A stretch of 64,000 bases of DNA from Nonomuraea maritima (GCF_900100395.1 NZ_FNFB01000004.1:356325-420324), one strand, 5' to 3'. Shown: positions 41,854 to 51,317, counted from the first letter of the stretch. Made by a program: numbers and translations. The notes: a model not told the origin generated them from the letters alone.

Positions 41854-43364
41854 GCGCACGCGAACTGGTCGATCTCGTCCTCGACGACGGCTCCTGCCGC
41901 AGCTGGGACCGCCCGCTGGGCGGCACCGGCGATCCCGAGCTGGCCGCCGCCCGGCAGCGGACCGGCCTGGACGAGGCGGTGATCACCGGCGAGGGGACGC
42001 TGCGCGGCCGCCGGGTGGCGTTCGTCGCCTGCGAGTTCGGGTTCCTGGCGGGCTCGATCGGGGTGGCCGCCGCCGAACGATTGGTGGCCGCCGTCGACCG
42101 GGCGACCGCGGAGCGGCTGCCGCTGCTCGCCGCGCCCGCCTCGGGAGGCACCAGGATGCAGGAGGGCACCGTGGCGTTCCTGCAGATGGTGAAGATCACG
42201 GCTGCGGTCGCCCGGCACAAGGCGGCCGGGCTGCCCTACCTCGTCTACCTGCGCCACCCCACGTTCGGCGGCGTGCTGGCCTCGTGGGCCTCGCTCGGCC
42301 ACCTCACGGCGGCCGAGCCGGGCGCGATGATCGGATTTCTCGGCCCGCGCGTCTACCAGGCGCTGTACGACCGGCCGTTCCCCGAAGGGGTGCAGGTCGC
42401 CGAGAGCCTCGTGCGGCACGGGATCGTCGACGCCGTGGTGCCGCCGGGGGAGCTGGCCGAGGTCGCCGACCGGGCGTTGCGCGTGCTGCTGGCGCCGCCG
42501 CCCGCCGCTCCTGGCGCCTCCCCTGCGCAGGAGCGGCTGCCGGACGGCCCCGCCTGGCGGTCGATCACCATCTCGCGGCGGGCCGACCGGCCGGGTGTCC
42601 GCGAGCTGCTGCGGCACGCCGCCTCCGACGTCGTACGGCTGAACGGCACGGGGGCCGGGGAGGCGGACCCGGCGCTGCTGCTGGCGCTGGCCCGCTTCGG
42701 CGGCGCGTCGTGCGTGCTGCTCGGCCAGGACCGCCGTGCCCAGGCCGACACCGGTCCGCTCGGTCCGGGGGCGCTGCGCGCGGCCCGGCGCGGCATGCGG
42801 CTGGCCGGCGAGCTGGGGCTGCCGCTGGTCACCGTCGTCGACACGCCCGGCGCCGCCCTGTCGCCCGAGGCGGAGACGGGCGGGCTGGCAGGCGAGATCG
42901 CCCGGTGCCTCGCCGACCTGGTCACCCTGGACACGCCGACGCTCTGCCTGCTGCTCGGGCAGGGCGGCGGGGGCGGCGCGCTTGCGCTCGTCCCGTGCGA
43001 CCGGGTGCTCGTCGCCCAGCACGGGTGGCTGTCGCCGCTGCCGCCCGAGGGGGCCAGCGCGATCGTGCACCGGGACGTCGAGCACGCCGCGCAGGTGGCG
43101 GAGCTGCAGGGCGTGCGTTCGGCCGACCTGCTCGCCGGCGGCCTCGCCGACCGGGTCGTCGCCGAGCACCCGGACGCCGCGGACGAGCCGCGGGCGTTCT
43201 GCGTGCGCGCCGGACGCGAGGTGGCCCGCGAGCTCGCTGCCCTGCTGCACACGCCCCGCTCGGAGCTGCTCGCCCGGCGGCTGCACCGCTACCGCGCGCT
43301 CGGCACCTCCCTCGACCCGCGCCGTCCCGGTCCTGGCCTCTCGATCGGCGACGCGGTCGCCTGA
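41838..43364 (+). CDS. Fused carboxyltransferase (AccD/AccA- or MdcD/E-like) protein
   Basis: A 508-residue crotonase-fold carboxyltransferase with both halves in one chain. The N-half (~1-215) is AccD/MdcD-like (LLAAPASGGTRMQEGTVAFL; YLRHPTFGGVLASWASLGHL; EPGAMIGFLGPRVY). The C-half (~245-490) is AccA/MdcE-like (LGLPLVTVVDTPGAALSPEA; LCLLLGQGGGGGALALVPCD). No zinc-finger or biotin domain is present, and no biotin carboxylase or BCCP gene is nearby. It could therefore decarboxylate malonyl-CoA, or be part of a split carboxylase. GTG 41838 overlaps the CoA-transferase by 16 bp, so co-translation is expected. Confidence 0.85.
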   Translation: MADRLSARELVDLVLDDGSCRSWDRPLGGTGDPELAAARQRTGLDEAVITGEGTLRGRRVAFVACEFGFLAGSIGVAAAERLVAAVDRATAERLPLLAAPASGGTRMQEGTVAFLQMVKITAAVARHKAAGLPYLVYLRHPTFGGVLASWASLGHLTAAEPGAMIGFLGPRVYQALYDRPFPEGVQVAESLVRHGIVDAVVPPGELAEVADRALRVLLAPPPAAPGASPAQERLPDGPAWRSITISRRADRPGVRELLRHAASDVVRLNGTGAGEADPALLLALARFGGASCVLLGQDRRAQADTGPLGPGALRAARRGMRLAGELGLPLVTVVDTPGAALSPEAETGGLAGEIARCLADLVTLDTPTLCLLLGQGGGGGALALVPCDRVLVAQHGWLSPLPPEGASAIVHRDVEHAAQVAELQGVRSADLLAGGLADRVVAEHPDAADEPRAFCVRAGREVARELAALLHTPRSELLARRLHRYRALGTSLDPRRPGPGLSIGDAVA

Positions 43365-43398
43365 CCCGCGGCCACGCCCCGACCTGCCCACACGCTGA

Positions 43399-43470
43399 CC
43401 CAGCCACGCCCCGGCCTGGCCACGGCCCTCACCCGGCCGCAGTTCGGCCCAGCCACGCTTCGGCCTGGCC
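43399..43470 (+). repeat. Two 23-bp near-identical repeats after the carboxyltransferase gene
   Basis: CCCAGCCACGC followed by CCCGGCCTGGCC (43399-43421) recurs at 43448-43470 with two changes, 49 bp apart, within a 142-bp gap rich in GGCCTGGCC-like blocks. It may form competing stem-loops; no clear terminator is seen. Confidence 0.5.
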
Positions 43471-43506
43471 GCACTTCGACAGGTGCGATTTCGTTAGATT
43501 TCCGGC

Positions 43507-44160
43507 ATGACCGAAGGGCTGCGGGAACGCAAGAAGCGGCAGACGCGCCGGCGCATCTGCGAGGTGGCCACCGCCCTGTTCGTGGAGCGCGGGTTCGAGC
43601 AGGTCACGATCGCCGAGGTCGCCGCGGCGGCGGACGTGTCGGTGAACACCGTCTACAACTACTTCCAGGCCAAGGAGGACCTCGTCCTGCCGCCGGAGCA
43701 GGCGTCCCCCGAGCGGCTCGCCGACATGGTGCGGCGGCGCGGCCCCGGCGAGTCGGCCGCCCGGGCCGTCCTGGGGCGGCTCCGCGACGAGGTGCACCGC
43801 CGCGACCGCGTGCTGGGCCTGACCGACGGGTTCGGACGGGTCTACCGGATGATGCGAGCCGCCCCCACGCTGACCGCCCGGCTGGAGGAGCTCGGCGAGC
43901 AGATGACCGACGCGCTCTCCGCCGTCCTGGCCGAGGAGACCGGCGCCGGGCCTGACGCTCCCCTCCCCCGCGCGGCGGCCGCTCAGCTGGGCGCCGTCCA
44001 CGCCCTGGTCCTCAGGGAGATCGGCAGACGCGTCGCGGCGGGAGAAGGCCCGGACGCGACAGCCCGGGCGCTGCTGGAACTTCTCGACGCCACCGAGGAC
44101 CTGCTCGGAGAACGCCTTCTCACCTATGCGGCACGAAAGGACCGGCCGGGTCCTGGATGA
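43507..44160 (+). CDS. TetR/AcrR-family transcriptional regulator
   Basis: A 217-residue regulator. The HTH region reads RKKRQTRRRICEVATALFVE, then VTIAEVAAAADVSVNTVYNY with recognition helix SVNTVYNYF. The C-terminal domain is helical (ELGEQMTDALSAVLAEETGA) and ligand unknown. ATG 43507 starts it. It lies 142 bp after the carboxyltransferase on the same strand, so it may be a second regulator of that operon or stand alone. Confidence 0.92.
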   Translation: MTEGLRERKKRQTRRRICEVATALFVERGFEQVTIAEVAAAADVSVNTVYNYFQAKEDLVLPPEQASPERLADMVRRRGPGESAARAVLGRLRDEVHRRDRVLGLTDGFGRVYRMMRAAPTLTARLEELGEQMTDALSAVLAEETGAGPDAPLPRAAAAQLGAVHALVLREIGRRVAAGEGPDATARALLELLDATEDLLGERLLTYAARKDRPGPG

Positions 44161-44233
44161 CGATTCCCGGCACGTTCCAGAACGTCGCGCGACGTCGGCC
44201 CGCCATCGGATCTTGAAGGCCCCTCACCGACCC

Positions 44234-44254
44234 CCGACGCCTTTTGTGCGTCGG
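44234..44254 (+). terminator. Hairpin after the TetR gene
   Basis: CCGACGC (44234-44240) with GCGTCGG (44248-44254), loop CTTTTGT, 73 bp after the TetR stop. Confidence 0.45.
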
Positions 44255-44893
44255 ACTCGGGGAACGGAGCGAAACTTTTCGCGCCCGCGCGCATTCGCTC
44301 CGAATTCGCATTCGAAACCTACGGAATCCGTACTTTGCCGCGCTTCGCTGCGCGAAATCCGGAAGCTCGCGGTCGAGCGGAGCGCACACCCCACAGCAGC
44401 ACTCCGGTCGGCGGGCGCGGGCGTCACCACCGCGGTCGCCGACGCCCGTAATGATCATGAAACGGGACGGCGCCGCAGCTGCCGACAGGGGGTGCCCAGG
44501 CCCGGCATCCGGGCCAGACCACACGCGACGCGGACATTACGGGCGTATTGCCCAATGGTTTCGGCATGCCCCAAAAGGGACCTCAAGGACACATAGCCGT
44601 AACTATGCACCATTTATCGCGACATGGCACGATCCACTGAAAAGAATGACGTTCCGGAACTGCAGAAAGAGCCGGAAGGCGCGCACACCGAAGAAGGGGC
44701 CCGGAGTTTCGGCCACCTGATGGTTGCCGCAAACCATGGCACAAAACCCCCCTCCCTGTCTACCGTCACCCCTCATCAAGTGGATCTATCTCGATTTCGC
44801 CATTACGGATCGGACAGCTGTCGATACCAACTCCGTAACACCGGGGTTCTGTCTATTCAATCGAAACATTGGTCAATGATCCTATTCCGCACT
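44255..44893. other. Gene-free, AT-richer stretch upstream of the peptide/nickel-type ABC operon
   Basis: No open frame with a credible ribosome-binding site and codon usage is seen. Composition drops in G+C from about 44530 onward (for example GTAACTATGCACCATTTATC), unlike nearby genes. It probably contains the promoter of the operon starting at 44936; ambiguous -10-like hexamers are present but none is convincing. Confidence 0.45.
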
Positions 44894-44916
44894 AACTAGC
44901 AGCGTCGACGCTAGTT
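44894..44916. promoter_or_regulatory. Imperfect palindrome just upstream of the ABC operon
   Basis: The 12-bp perfect core AGCGTCGACGCT (44901-44912) is flanked by AACTAGC and AGTT arms. It lies 19 bp before the binding-protein GTG, where a repressor would block initiation or a leader hairpin would form. Confidence 0.45.
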
Positions 44917-44935
44917 CGGACAAAGGAGACCTGTC

Positions 44936-46672
44936 GTGTCCCACAGGCGGAGACTTGGGAGATTAGTCGCAGCGGTAGCGGGAGGATCGCTCCTGCTGTC
45001 GGCTTGCGCGCAGAGCGGCGGAGGGACGAGTGAACCCTCAAGCTCCGCCTCTCCCGCCGGCACGGCCCAGACCATCACGTACGCCGGTGAGCAGGAGTTC
45101 AACTCCTACAACAGCATCTCGGTGAACAACCTCGTCAACAGCGCGGCCATGCAGCGGGTGCAGGCCGGGTTCTGGTACTACGGCGAGAACGGGGAAGTCA
45201 CCCCCGACAAGGACTTCGGTACCTACCAGAAGACCGCCGACTCGCCGCTGACCATCGAGTACGAGTTCAACGCCAAGGCCGTCTGGTCGGACGGCACCCC
45301 CATCGACTGTGACGACGCGATGCTCTACTGGGCCGCGAAGTCCGGCAAGATCAAGGGCTTCCAGGTCGACGGCACCACCGGCGTCGAGCTGACCAAGGTG
45401 CCCGACTGCAACGCCGGGGACAAGAAGTTCGTCCTCGAGTACTCCGAGCCGTTCGCCGACTGGCAGAGCAACGGCCCCGGCGCCACCAGCGTGCTGCCGG
45501 CCCACGTCGCGACCAAGGCCGCCGGCATGAGCGAGGCCGACTTCATCGCCGCGGTGAAGGCCCAGGACGCCGACAAGCTGGCGGGGGTCATCAAGTTCTA
45601 CAACGAGGGCTGGACCATCGACGGCGGCCTGAAGGACATGTCGCTCTACCCGGCCTCCGGCCCGTACAAGATCGCCTCGATGGCCCCCGGCCAGTCGCTG
45701 ACGCTCGCCGCCAACGACAAGTGGTGGGGCACCCCGGCCGCGACGCCGAACATCGTGCTGCGCGTCATCTCGCAGGAAGAGCAGGCGCAGGCGCTGCAGA
45801 ACCGTGAGGTCAACCTCATCGAGCCGCAGCCCAACCCCGACCTGCTGGCCCAGCTCGAAGGCATGCAGGGTGTCACCGTGAAGACCGGTGACGCCTACAC
45901 CTACGAGCACCTGGACTTCAACTTCGACTCCAGCGAGTTCAAGGACAAGCGGCTGCGCCAGGCGTTCGCCAAGTGCGTGCCCAGGCAGCTCATCGTGGAC
46001 AACCTGATCAAGCCGCTGGCCCCGCAGGCCCAGGTGCTGCAGGTCCGCAACGTGCTGCCGTTCCAGCCCGACTACAACACCGTCGTCCAGGGCAGCGGCG
46101 CCGAGGCGTACGCCGACGTGGACATCGAGGGCGCCAAGAAGCTGCTCGAGGAGGCCGGCAAGGTCGGCATGGAGGTCAAGCTCGGCCACAACGAGCCCAA
46201 CCCGCGTCGTACCCAGGAGACGCAGCTGATCGCCGACTCCTGCGGCAAGGCCGGCTTCAAGGTCGTCGACGGCGGCGCCGAGACCTTCTTCGAGGCCGGG
46301 GGCGCGCTCGGCACCAACGGCTACGACGTGGCGCTGTTCGCCTGGACCGGCTCGTCCGAGGTCTCCGGCTGGAGCTCGACCTACAGCACGCCGAAGGAGT
46401 GCTCCGAGAACGGCAAGGAGAACAACAACGGCTGCTACTCCAACAAGGAGGTCGACGACCTCATCAAGCAGCTGAACGCCGAGGTCGACACGACCAAGCA
46501 CCCGGGCCTGATCGCCCAGATCGAGAAGGTCCTCTGGGACGACGTGGCCACGATCCCGCTGTTCGCCCACCCGAACCTGCTCGCGTGGGACGAGAAGCTG
46601 CAGAACATCGTTCCCAACCCGGCCCAGTCGTCGGTGACGTGGAACATGGACAAGTGGACCCTGGCGTCATAG
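44936..46672 (+). CDS. Peptide/nickel-type (family 5) substrate-binding lipoprotein
   Basis: A 578-residue solute-binding lipoprotein. The signal peptide MSHRRRLGRLVAAVAGGSLL ends at lipobox LLSAC (Cys ~24), followed by a Ser/Gly linker. Cluster-C binding-protein blocks are present: EYEFNAKAVWSDGTPIDCDD, LYPASGPYKIASMAPGQSLT, and the C-terminal LWDDVATIPLFAHPNLLAWD. Four Cys in the mature part could pair. GTG 44936 has AAAGGAG upstream. It should deliver oligopeptides, or another family-5 ligand, to the four downstream components. Ligand not determinable. Confidence 0.92.
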   Translation: MSHRRRLGRLVAAVAGGSLLLSACAQSGGGTSEPSSSASPAGTAQTITYAGEQEFNSYNSISVNNLVNSAAMQRVQAGFWYYGENGEVTPDKDFGTYQKTADSPLTIEYEFNAKAVWSDGTPIDCDDAMLYWAAKSGKIKGFQVDGTTGVELTKVPDCNAGDKKFVLEYSEPFADWQSNGPGATSVLPAHVATKAAGMSEADFIAAVKAQDADKLAGVIKFYNEGWTIDGGLKDMSLYPASGPYKIASMAPGQSLTLAANDKWWGTPAATPNIVLRVISQEEQAQALQNREVNLIEPQPNPDLLAQLEGMQGVTVKTGDAYTYEHLDFNFDSSEFKDKRLRQAFAKCVPRQLIVDNLIKPLAPQAQVLQVRNVLPFQPDYNTVVQGSGAEAYADVDIEGAKKLLEEAGKVGMEVKLGHNEPNPRRTQETQLIADSCGKAGFKVVDGGAETFFEAGGALGTNGYDVALFAWTGSSEVSGWSSTYSTPKECSENGKENNNGCYSNKEVDDLIKQLNAEVDTTKHPGLIAQIEKVLWDDVATIPLFAHPNLLAWDEKLQNIVPNPAQSSVTWNMDKWTLAS

Positions 46673-46699
46673 CCGTCCGATAAATCGAACCATCGGCAT

Positions 46700-46748
46700 G
46701 GGCCGGGGAGTCACCGCTCCTCGGCCCGTGTGCAAAGGACTCCTTTGC
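46700..46748 (+). promoter_or_regulatory. Two intercistronic hairpins between binding-protein and permease genes
   Basis: First: GGGCCGGGGAG (46700-46710) with CTCCTCGGCCC (46717-46727), 11 bp with one G-T pair. Second: GCAAAGGA (46732-46739) with TCCTTTGC (46741-46748) around a single base. Such elements commonly stabilise upstream binding-protein mRNA and lower permease expression. Confidence 0.65.
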
Positions 46749-46769
46749 TATGAACCTAGGGAGTACTGA

Positions 46770-48278
46770 GTGATCGCCTTCATCGTCAGAAGACTGGTCA
46801 CCTCCTTCTTCGTCCTGCTGGCCGCCACCATGGTCATCTTCGGACTGACATCGATCGCCGGCGACCCGCTGGCGGACCTCCGCGAGCTGCCCGGCGCGGA
46901 CGGCGAGCGGAGGATGGCCGACCGGATCGAGCGGATGCACCTCGACGATCCTGTCTGGCTCCGCTACCTGAACTGGCTGACCGGCCTCTTCCGCGGCTAC
47001 CTGGGCGTCAACCGTGACGGCCAGGACGTGGGCGTCATGCTCGGCGACGCCCTGTCGGCCACGCTCCAGCTCGTGCTCGCCGCCACCGTGCTCGCCGTCG
47101 TCATCGGCGTCTGCGTGGGCATCATCTCGGCGCTGCGGCAGTACAGCTCCTTCGACTACGGGGTCACCCTCGCCGCCTTCGTCTGCTTCTCGCTGCCCCT
47201 GTTCTGGGTCGCGGTGATGCTCAAGCAGTACATCGCCATCTCGTTCAACGACTGGTTACGCGACCCCGCCATCCCGCCCACCGTCATCGTCGTGCTCGCA
47301 CTGATCGCCGGCCTCATCTGGGCCGCGATCGCCATCGGCGACCGGAAGGTCAAGCTCATCGCGTTCGGCGCGGGGGCCGCCATCACCGCCGTGATACTCA
47401 CGCTGCTCTCCGTGACCGGCTGGTTCGCCGATCCGGGCATCGGCCTGATCGGCCTCGCGATCCTCGCGGGCGGCACCGCGGTCGGGCTGAGCATGCTCAT
47501 CTCCGGGCTGCAGTACCGCGGCCCCCTCTACGCGGCCCTGGCCGCCGCGGGGCTCGGCGTGCTGCTGTCGGAGATCCTCACCCCCGTCCTCGCCGACCCC
47601 AGCTGGGCCGAGATCTTCGGCCTCGCCCTGGCGACGGTGATCATCTGCATCGCCCTCGGGTACGGGCTCGGCGGCCTGCTCCGTCAGCAGGCGATCACCG
47701 GCGCCGTGCTCACCGGTCTCATCACCGGCGGGCTGATCTTCGTCGACCGCCTGCTGCAGTCGTTCGCCTCCTACAGCGACATGGTCCGCGGCAGGCCGAT
47801 CTCCACGATCGGCGCGGGCACCCCCAACTTCAAGGGTGACTTCTGGCAGACCAACCTGGACTCCGCCGGTCACCTGCTGCTGCCGAGCATGGCCCTGGTC
47901 CTCATCTCGCTGGCCACCTACACCCGTTACAGCCGCTCCAGCATGCTCGAGGTGATGAACCTCGACTACGTCCGCACCGCGCGGGCCAAGGGACTGCCGG
48001 AGCGCACGGTGATCACCAAGCACGCCTTCCGCAACGGCATGATCCCGATCACCACGCTGATGGCCGTCGACTTCGCCTCCGTGATCGGCGGCGCGGTCGT
48101 GACCGAGAACGTCTTCGGCTGGCAGGGCATGGGCACCCTGTTCACCACGGGGCTGCAGCAGGTCGATCCCGCTCCCGTGATGGCCTTCTTCATCGTCTCG
48201 GGGACGGCGATCGTCGTCTTCAACATGCTGGCCGACATCGTCTACGCCTATCTCGACCCGCGGATCAGGCTGTCGTGA
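46770..48278 (+). CDS. DppB/OppB-type ABC permease with a ~170-residue membrane insertion
   Basis: A 502-residue permease, against about 310-340 for usual DppB/OppB. The N-terminus MIAFIVRRLVTSFFVLLAAT and the EAA loop (DYVRTARAKGLPERTVITKH, then AFRNGMIP) are normal. Between residues ~165 and ~335 an extra block adds about six hydrophobic helices (for example TVIVVLALIAGLIWAAIAIG and EIFGLALATVIICIALGYGL). The reading frame is clean through the insert, so this is a fusion or duplication rather than decay. GTG 46770 lies after the paired hairpins. It partners with the next permease. Confidence 0.88.
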   Translation: MIAFIVRRLVTSFFVLLAATMVIFGLTSIAGDPLADLRELPGADGERRMADRIERMHLDDPVWLRYLNWLTGLFRGYLGVNRDGQDVGVMLGDALSATLQLVLAATVLAVVIGVCVGIISALRQYSSFDYGVTLAAFVCFSLPLFWVAVMLKQYIAISFNDWLRDPAIPPTVIVVLALIAGLIWAAIAIGDRKVKLIAFGAGAAITAVILTLLSVTGWFADPGIGLIGLAILAGGTAVGLSMLISGLQYRGPLYAALAAAGLGVLLSEILTPVLADPSWAEIFGLALATVIICIALGYGLGGLLRQQAITGAVLTGLITGGLIFVDRLLQSFASYSDMVRGRPISTIGAGTPNFKGDFWQTNLDSAGHLLLPSMALVLISLATYTRYSRSSMLEVMNLDYVRTARAKGLPERTVITKHAFRNGMIPITTLMAVDFASVIGGAVVTENVFGWQGMGTLFTTGLQQVDPAPVMAFFIVSGTAIVVFNMLADIVYAYLDPRIRLS

Positions 48279-48291
48279 AGGAGAACCACTC

Positions 48292-49260
48292 ATGACGATC
48301 AGTGCCTCCGCATCAGGAGCCGCCCAGGGCATGACCGTCGTCGCGCGCACCCAGGGCCAGATGGTCCGCCGGCGTTTCTTCCGGCACCGCGCGGCGCTCA
48401 TCGGCATGTTCGCCTTCGGCTTCGTCATCCTGCTGGCGTTCAGTTCCATCGGGTTCGGGCCCATCCCCGGCTGGTGGGACAAGACGTACCTCACCACCGG
48501 GTCCCTGGTGAACCAGGGCCGGCCGACGCTCAGCGTGGTGCCGGAGTTCCTCGGCGGGGAGGGCATCCACCTCGGCGAGCACCCGTTCGGCCAGGACAAC
48601 ATCGGCATCGACTACTTCGCGCTGACCATGCGCGGCGCGCAGCAGTCGATCATCGTGGCGTTCATCGTCGCCATCGTGGCGACGTCGGTGGGAACGCTCG
48701 CCGGCGCTTTCGCCGGATATTTCAGGAAAAAGACTGAGTCGTTCATCATGCGCCTCACCGACGTGATGATCACCATCCCGATTCTGATCATCGCGGCCAT
48801 CGTCGGACGCACGTTCGGCGACTCCGGCATCGTCATCCTCGCCATCTGCATCGGCCTGGTGACCTGGCCCATGCTGGGCCGGCTGGTACGCGGCGAGTTC
48901 CTGTCGCTGCGCGAGAAGGAGTTCGTCGAGGCGGCGCGCGCGGTGGGCACCTCCGCGAGCCGGATCATCTTCCGGCACGTGCTGCCCAACACCGTCGGCG
49001 TCATCATCGTCAGCGCCACCCTGGCCGTGGCCAACGCGGTGCTGCTGGAGTCGGCGCTGTCCTTCCTCGGCGTCGGCGTGCAACCGCCCGACGTCTCGCT
49101 CGGCCAGCTCATCGACACCTACCGCAGCGCCATGACCACCCGGCCGTGGCTGTTCTGGTGGCCTGGCGTCTTCATCATCGCGATCGCGCTGTCCATCAAC
49201 TTCATCGGTGACGGCCTGCGCGACGCCTTCGACCCACGACAGACCCGGGTGCGTGCCTGA
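48292..49260 (+). CDS. DppC/OppC-type ABC permease
   Basis: A 322-residue permease. After a cytoplasmic N-terminus it has helix 1 at ~38-55 and a periplasmic loop ending HPFGQDNIGIDYFALTMRGA (the usual HxxGxDxxGxD motif with Gln for Thr). The EAA loop is EFVEAARAVGTSASRIIFRH, then VLPN. The C-terminus INFIGDGLRDAFDPRQTRVR is the family ending. ATG 48292 follows AAGGAG. Its TGA overlaps the ATG of the first ATPase gene. Confidence 0.94.
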   Translation: MTISASASGAAQGMTVVARTQGQMVRRRFFRHRAALIGMFAFGFVILLAFSSIGFGPIPGWWDKTYLTTGSLVNQGRPTLSVVPEFLGGEGIHLGEHPFGQDNIGIDYFALTMRGAQQSIIVAFIVAIVATSVGTLAGAFAGYFRKKTESFIMRLTDVMITIPILIIAAIVGRTFGDSGIVILAICIGLVTWPMLGRLVRGEFLSLREKEFVEAARAVGTSASRIIFRHVLPNTVGVIIVSATLAVANAVLLESALSFLGVGVQPPDVSLGQLIDTYRSAMTTRPWLFWWPGVFIIAIALSINFIGDGLRDAFDPRQTRVRA

Positions 49261-50294
49261 TGACGACTTCCCCCAAGGAGATCCTCCGCGTCGAGGACCT
49301 CACCGTGGAGTTCCCCACCGAGGACGGCGTGGTCCACGCGGTCCGTGGCGTGTCGTACGCGCTGCACGAGCGCGAGGTGCTCGGCATCGTGGGCGAGTCG
49401 GGATCCGGCAAGTCGGTGTCCTCGCTCGCCGTCATGGGGCTGCTCCCCCGGGGCGCCCGCGTCCACGGCAAGATCCTCTATCGCGGTGACGACGTACTGA
49501 AGCTGCCCACCCGCAGGCGGCGGGCGCTGCGCGGCGGGAAGATCGCGATGATCTTCCAGGACCCGATGACGGCACTGAACCCCGTGCACACGATCGGCGA
49601 CCAGCTCGCCGAGGCGGTGCTCGCGCACGGCCTCATACCGCGCAAGCAGGCGCTCGCCCGCGCCAAGGAGATGCTCGACCTGGTCGGCATCCCCCAGGCC
49701 GAGCAGCGGCTGCGCAGCTACCCGCACGAGTTCTCCGGCGGTATGCGGCAGCGCGCGATGATCGCCATGGCGGTCATCAACAACCCGGACGTGATCATCG
49801 CCGACGAGCCGACCACGGCTCTCGACGTGACCGTGCAGGCGCAGATCCTCGAGAAGCTCCTCGAGGTGAAGGACGCCGTCAACGCCGCGATCGTGCTGAT
49901 CACGCACGACCTCGGCGTGGTCGCGGGCATCGCGCACCGGGTGCTGGTCATGTACGCCGGCAAGCCGGTCGAGATCGGCGACACCGACTCGGTCTTCTAC
50001 CGGCCGCGCATGCCGTACACGGCCGGGCTGCTCGGGTCGATGCCGTCGCTGGAGACCTCGGGCGGACGGCTGCGGCCGATCGGCGGCGCTCCGCCGTCGC
50101 TGATCAATCTGCCGCCCGGGTGCCCGTTCTCGCCGCGCTGCCCGCTGGCCGACGCCACGTGCACGGCCGAGGAGCCGGCGCTCGGCGAGGCCGGTGAGGG
50201 CGGTCACCTCGCCGCCTGTCACCACTGGCGCGCGGTCGCCGAAGCACCCGATCCCACCGCACTGTTCCACATCGAGAGCGAGGCCGTCTCATGA
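49260..50294 (+). CDS. DppD/OppD-type ABC ATPase
   Basis: A 344-residue ATPase: Walker [17 protein letters not shown]-loop [13 protein letters not shown], signature [16 protein letters not shown], Walker [14 protein letters not shown] and H-loop [13 protein letters not shown]. The C-terminal oligopeptide-transporter extension has the four-Cys type motif ([16 protein letters not shown]), which binds an iron-sulfur cluster in some homologues. Coupled at both ends by 1-4 bp overlaps. Confidence 0.95.
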   Translation: MTTSPKEILRVEDLTVEFPTEDGVVHAVRGVSYALHEREVLGIVGESGSGKSVSSLAVMGLLPRGARVHGKILYRGDDVLKLPTRRRRALRGGKIAMIFQDPMTALNPVHTIGDQLAEAVLAHGLIPRKQALARAKEMLDLVGIPQAEQRLRSYPHEFSGGMRQRAMIAMAVINNPDVIIADEPTTALDVTVQAQILEKLLEVKDAVNAAIVLITHDLGVVAGIAHRVLVMYAGKPVEIGDTDSVFYRPRMPYTAGLLGSMPSLETSGGRLRPIGGAPPSLINLPPGCPFSPRCPLADATCTAEEPALGEAGEGGHLAACHHWRAVAEAPDPTALFHIESEAVS

Positions 50295-51289
50295 CCGCGC
50301 AGGAGCACCTGCTGGAGGTCAAGGACCTGGTGATGCACTTCCCCGTCCGCGGCTCCGGCCTGCTGCGCAAGACCGTCGGCGAGGTGCAGGCGGTCAGCGG
50401 GGTGTCCATGCACGTCGATCCAGGGGAGACCCTCGGTGTGGTGGGCGAGTCGGGATGCGGCAAGTCCACCACCGGCCGGGCCATCCTCCAGCTGCACCGG
50501 CCCACCTCGGGCTCCGTGCTGTTCGACGGCGACGAGCTGACCACCATGGCGCCCCGGCGGCTGCGGTCCGTACGGCGCGACATGCAGATCGTCTTCCAGG
50601 ACCCGTACGCCTCGCTCAACCCGAAGCTGCCGGTCAACGACATCATCGCCGAGCCGCTGAAGGTCCACGGCAAGTGGAAGGACGACGGCCCGAAGCGGGT
50701 GGCGGAGCTGCTCGAGCTCGTCGGGCTCAACCCCGAGCACGGCAACCGCTACCCGCACGAGTTCTCCGGCGGCCAGCGGCAGCGCGTCGGCATCGCCCGC
50801 GCGCTTGCCCTGGAGCCGAGGCTGCTCGTCCTCGACGAGCCGGTGTCGGCGCTCGACGTGTCGGTGCAGGCGGGCGTGGTCAACCTGCTGGAGGACCTGC
50901 AGGACCAGTTCGGGCTGTCGTACATCTTCATCTCGCACGACCTGTCGGTCGTCCGGCACATCTCCGACCGGGTCGCGGTCATGTACCTCGGCAAGGTCGT
51001 GGAGACCGGCACGCGTGACGACGTGTACGAGCGGCCCGTCCACCCCTACACCCAGGCGCTGCTGTCGGCGGCCCCGATGGCCAACCCCAAGGAGGAGCGC
51101 CGCCGCCGGCGGATCATCCTCACGGGCGAGGTGCCGAGCCCGCTGAACCCGCCGAGCGGATGCAGGTTCCGCACCCGCTGCTGGAAGGCCCAGGACATCT
51201 GCGCCACCGAGGAACCGGAACTGAAGGACCGTGGCACCGGGCACCCGTCCGCCTGCCACTTCCCGGAGGTCAACACCGAGGTGGTGTGA
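50291..51289 (+). CDS. DppF/OppF-type ABC ATPase
   Basis: A 332-residue ATPase: Walker [17 protein letters not shown]-loop [13 protein letters not shown], signature [16 protein letters not shown], Walker [15 protein letters not shown]-loop [13 protein letters not shown]. The C-terminal extension carries a Cys motif ([17 protein letters not shown]). ATGA overlap with the previous gene. Completes the five-gene importer and ends the operon. Confidence 0.95.
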   Translation: MTAQEHLLEVKDLVMHFPVRGSGLLRKTVGEVQAVSGVSMHVDPGETLGVVGESGCGKSTTGRAILQLHRPTSGSVLFDGDELTTMAPRRLRSVRRDMQIVFQDPYASLNPKLPVNDIIAEPLKVHGKWKDDGPKRVAELLELVGLNPEHGNRYPHEFSGGQRQRVGIARALALEPRLLVLDEPVSALDVSVQAGVVNLLEDLQDQFGLSYIFISHDLSVVRHISDRVAVMYLGKVVETGTRDDVYERPVHPYTQALLSAAPMANPKEERRRRRIILTGEVPSPLNPPSGCRFRTRCWKAQDICATEEPELKDRGTGHPSACHFPEVNTEVV

Positions 51290-51317
51290 GCCACGGAGGC
51301 GCCCCCGGCACCGATGA

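Noticed and set aside
41838..43364. Complete acetyl/propionyl-CoA carboxylase locus
   Set aside because: Only the carboxyltransferase is encoded; no biotin carboxylase, BCCP or biotin ligase gene is nearby.
44126..44899. Plus-strand open frames after the TetR gene
   Set aside because: Codon usage lacks the strong third-position G/C bias of neighbours and starts lack Shine-Dalgarno sequences.
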